From assembly GCA_034659995.1 (NCBI GenBank), contig JAYEIH010000073.1:1-13687 (forward strand): a stretch of 13,687 nucleotides of DNA, in the 5' to 3' direction. A program made the translations under genes and the position numbers. The stretch is from JAYEIH01 sp034659995. GTDB lineage: Archaea; Methanobacteriota_B; Thermococci; Methanofastidiosales; B48-G16. Position 1 is the stretch's first letter. Each line of letters opens with the position of its first letter. The notes under the pieces were generated by a model. The model was not told where the DNA came from. It saw nothing but the letters and a program-made list of their open reading frames with translations, and did no database searches. Positions 13,529 to 13,687 of the stretch are shown one piece after another.

Positions 13529-13548
13529 GCCTATGAGCTACTTTTCTT

Positions 13549-13626
13549 ATGAAATCCTTGCTTGATATCGCCTTACAAAAACGTTATAAACGTGTAACGC
13601 TCGAAGGGACACCCTTCGAGCTCTGA
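13549..13626 (+). CDS. Possible leaderless short ORF or leader peptide, 25 aa
   Basis: ATG 13549 to TGA 13624-13626 encodes 25 residues, beginning MKSLLDIALQKRYKRV and ending TPFEL. The main support is a TATA box at the leaderless distance. The peptide has a short amphipathic, basic first half and matches no family I know. Its last third is encoded by a perfect 10-bp hairpin (13599-13621), and the stop codon follows directly. It could be a leader peptide for the gene that begins near 13646, a real small protein, or a chance frame downstream of a promoter for a structured RNA. The same frame reopens after the stop, so a mutated start of a longer gene is also possible. Confidence 0.35.
   Translation: MKSLLDIALQKRYKRVTLEGTPFEL
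13581..13593. repeat. Short 5-bp inverted repeat (ACGTT-ATA-AACGT)
   Basis: A small perfect palindrome lies 5 nt before the 10-bp hairpin. Alone it could be chance; it is listed because it adds to the cluster. Its middle, TTATAAA, could also serve as a second TATA box. Confidence 0.4.
13599..13621. repeat. Perfect 10-bp inverted repeat (hairpin 4)
   Basis: GCTCGAAGGG and CCCTTCGAGC are separated by ACA. The GC-rich stem is the most stable one in the window and lies within the last third of the 25-codon reading frame, ending 2 nt before its stop. Confidence 0.8.
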
Positions 13627-13651
13627 ACTCATAAAATGAAGATTTATGAGT
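13627..13651. repeat. Perfect 9-bp inverted repeat over a start codon (hairpin 5)
   Basis: ACTCATAAA and TTTATGAGT are separated by seven bases. ATG 13646-13648 lies in the 3' arm, and another ATG (13636) opens the loop. If formed in RNA, the stem would hide the likely start codon of the next gene. Confidence 0.7.
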
Positions 13652-13687
13652 GTAAAGAAGCTTGGAGACAAACTATCAGAGATCGAC
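13646..13687 (+). CDS. Probable 5' end of an unidentified gene, cut by the window edge
   Basis: From ATG 13646 the frame stays open to the end and reads MSVKKLGDKLSEID, a plausible charged helical N-terminus. A competing frame from ATG 13636 reads MKIYECKEAWRQTIRDR and is also open. Neither has a clear Shine-Dalgarno site or a TATA box at leaderless distance. The nearest promoters are at 13519 or perhaps 13583-13590. Fourteen to seventeen residues are too few to name a family or to choose the frame. Confidence 0.35.
   Translation, partial: MSVKKLGDKLSEID

Noticed and set aside
1..13687. CRISPR array, tRNA, rRNA or transposase
   Set aside because: I looked for regularly spaced repeats, tRNA cloverleaf motifs, and transposase or integrase signatures and found none. 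The palindromes at the right edge lack the regular spacing of CRISPR repeats.

Overview
The window is archaeal, most likely from a euryarchaeote. It has RNA 3'-terminal phosphate cyclase (RtcA), an archaeal-type myo-inositol-1-phosphate synthase, a stand-alone PRC-barrel protein, and an archaeal Nif3-like protein. TATA boxes sit about 24-28 nt upstream of most start codons, as in leaderless archaeal transcription. A few genes instead carry Shine-Dalgarno sites of the GGTGATCC type, which match the 16S rRNA 3' end. A Thermoplasmata-related lineage would fit, but that is a guess from gene content. I see no tRNA, rRNA, CRISPR array or recognisable transposase.

Layout. Positions 1-1194 (+) hold the end of a membrane-anchored protein and an ABC-2 type permease; the ATPase is presumably upstream, outside the window. 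A 58-residue winged-helix protein (1230-1406) follows, then imidazolonepropionase HutI (1438-2640) and a PRC-barrel protein (2663-2878). The minus-strand block 5988-2880 encodes a small membrane protein and the TldD/TldE (PmbA) protease pair. Divergent from it are cysteine synthase, a Nif3-like dimetal protein and a thymidylate kinase (6067-8450, +). An anchored polysaccharide deacetylase (-) and RtcA (+) are divergent around 9275-9362. Then come a D-cysteine desulfhydrase/ACC deaminase-family enzyme (-) and a tight ino1-CGGC-protein operon (-), with a PadR regulator divergent from ino1. The last 255 bases contain four strong perfect or near-perfect inverted repeats, a TATA box, a 25-codon leaderless reading frame and the probable start of another gene.

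How it works together. This is mostly housekeeping metabolism in single-gene or two-gene transcription units, not one pathway. Links I can support are: TldD with TldE (one heterodimeric protease), ino1 with the CGGC protein (1-nt spacing), and the membrane protein with the permease (overlapping genes). Two PLP fold-type II enzymes act on cysteine-like substrates but are separate units. Spacing is very tight: two stop codons lie inside the TATA box of the next gene, and two convergent pairs overlap or are one base apart. I find no defence island or obvious new multi-gene system. The least explained part is the palindrome-rich stretch 13440-13687, where one hairpin would bury a start codon.
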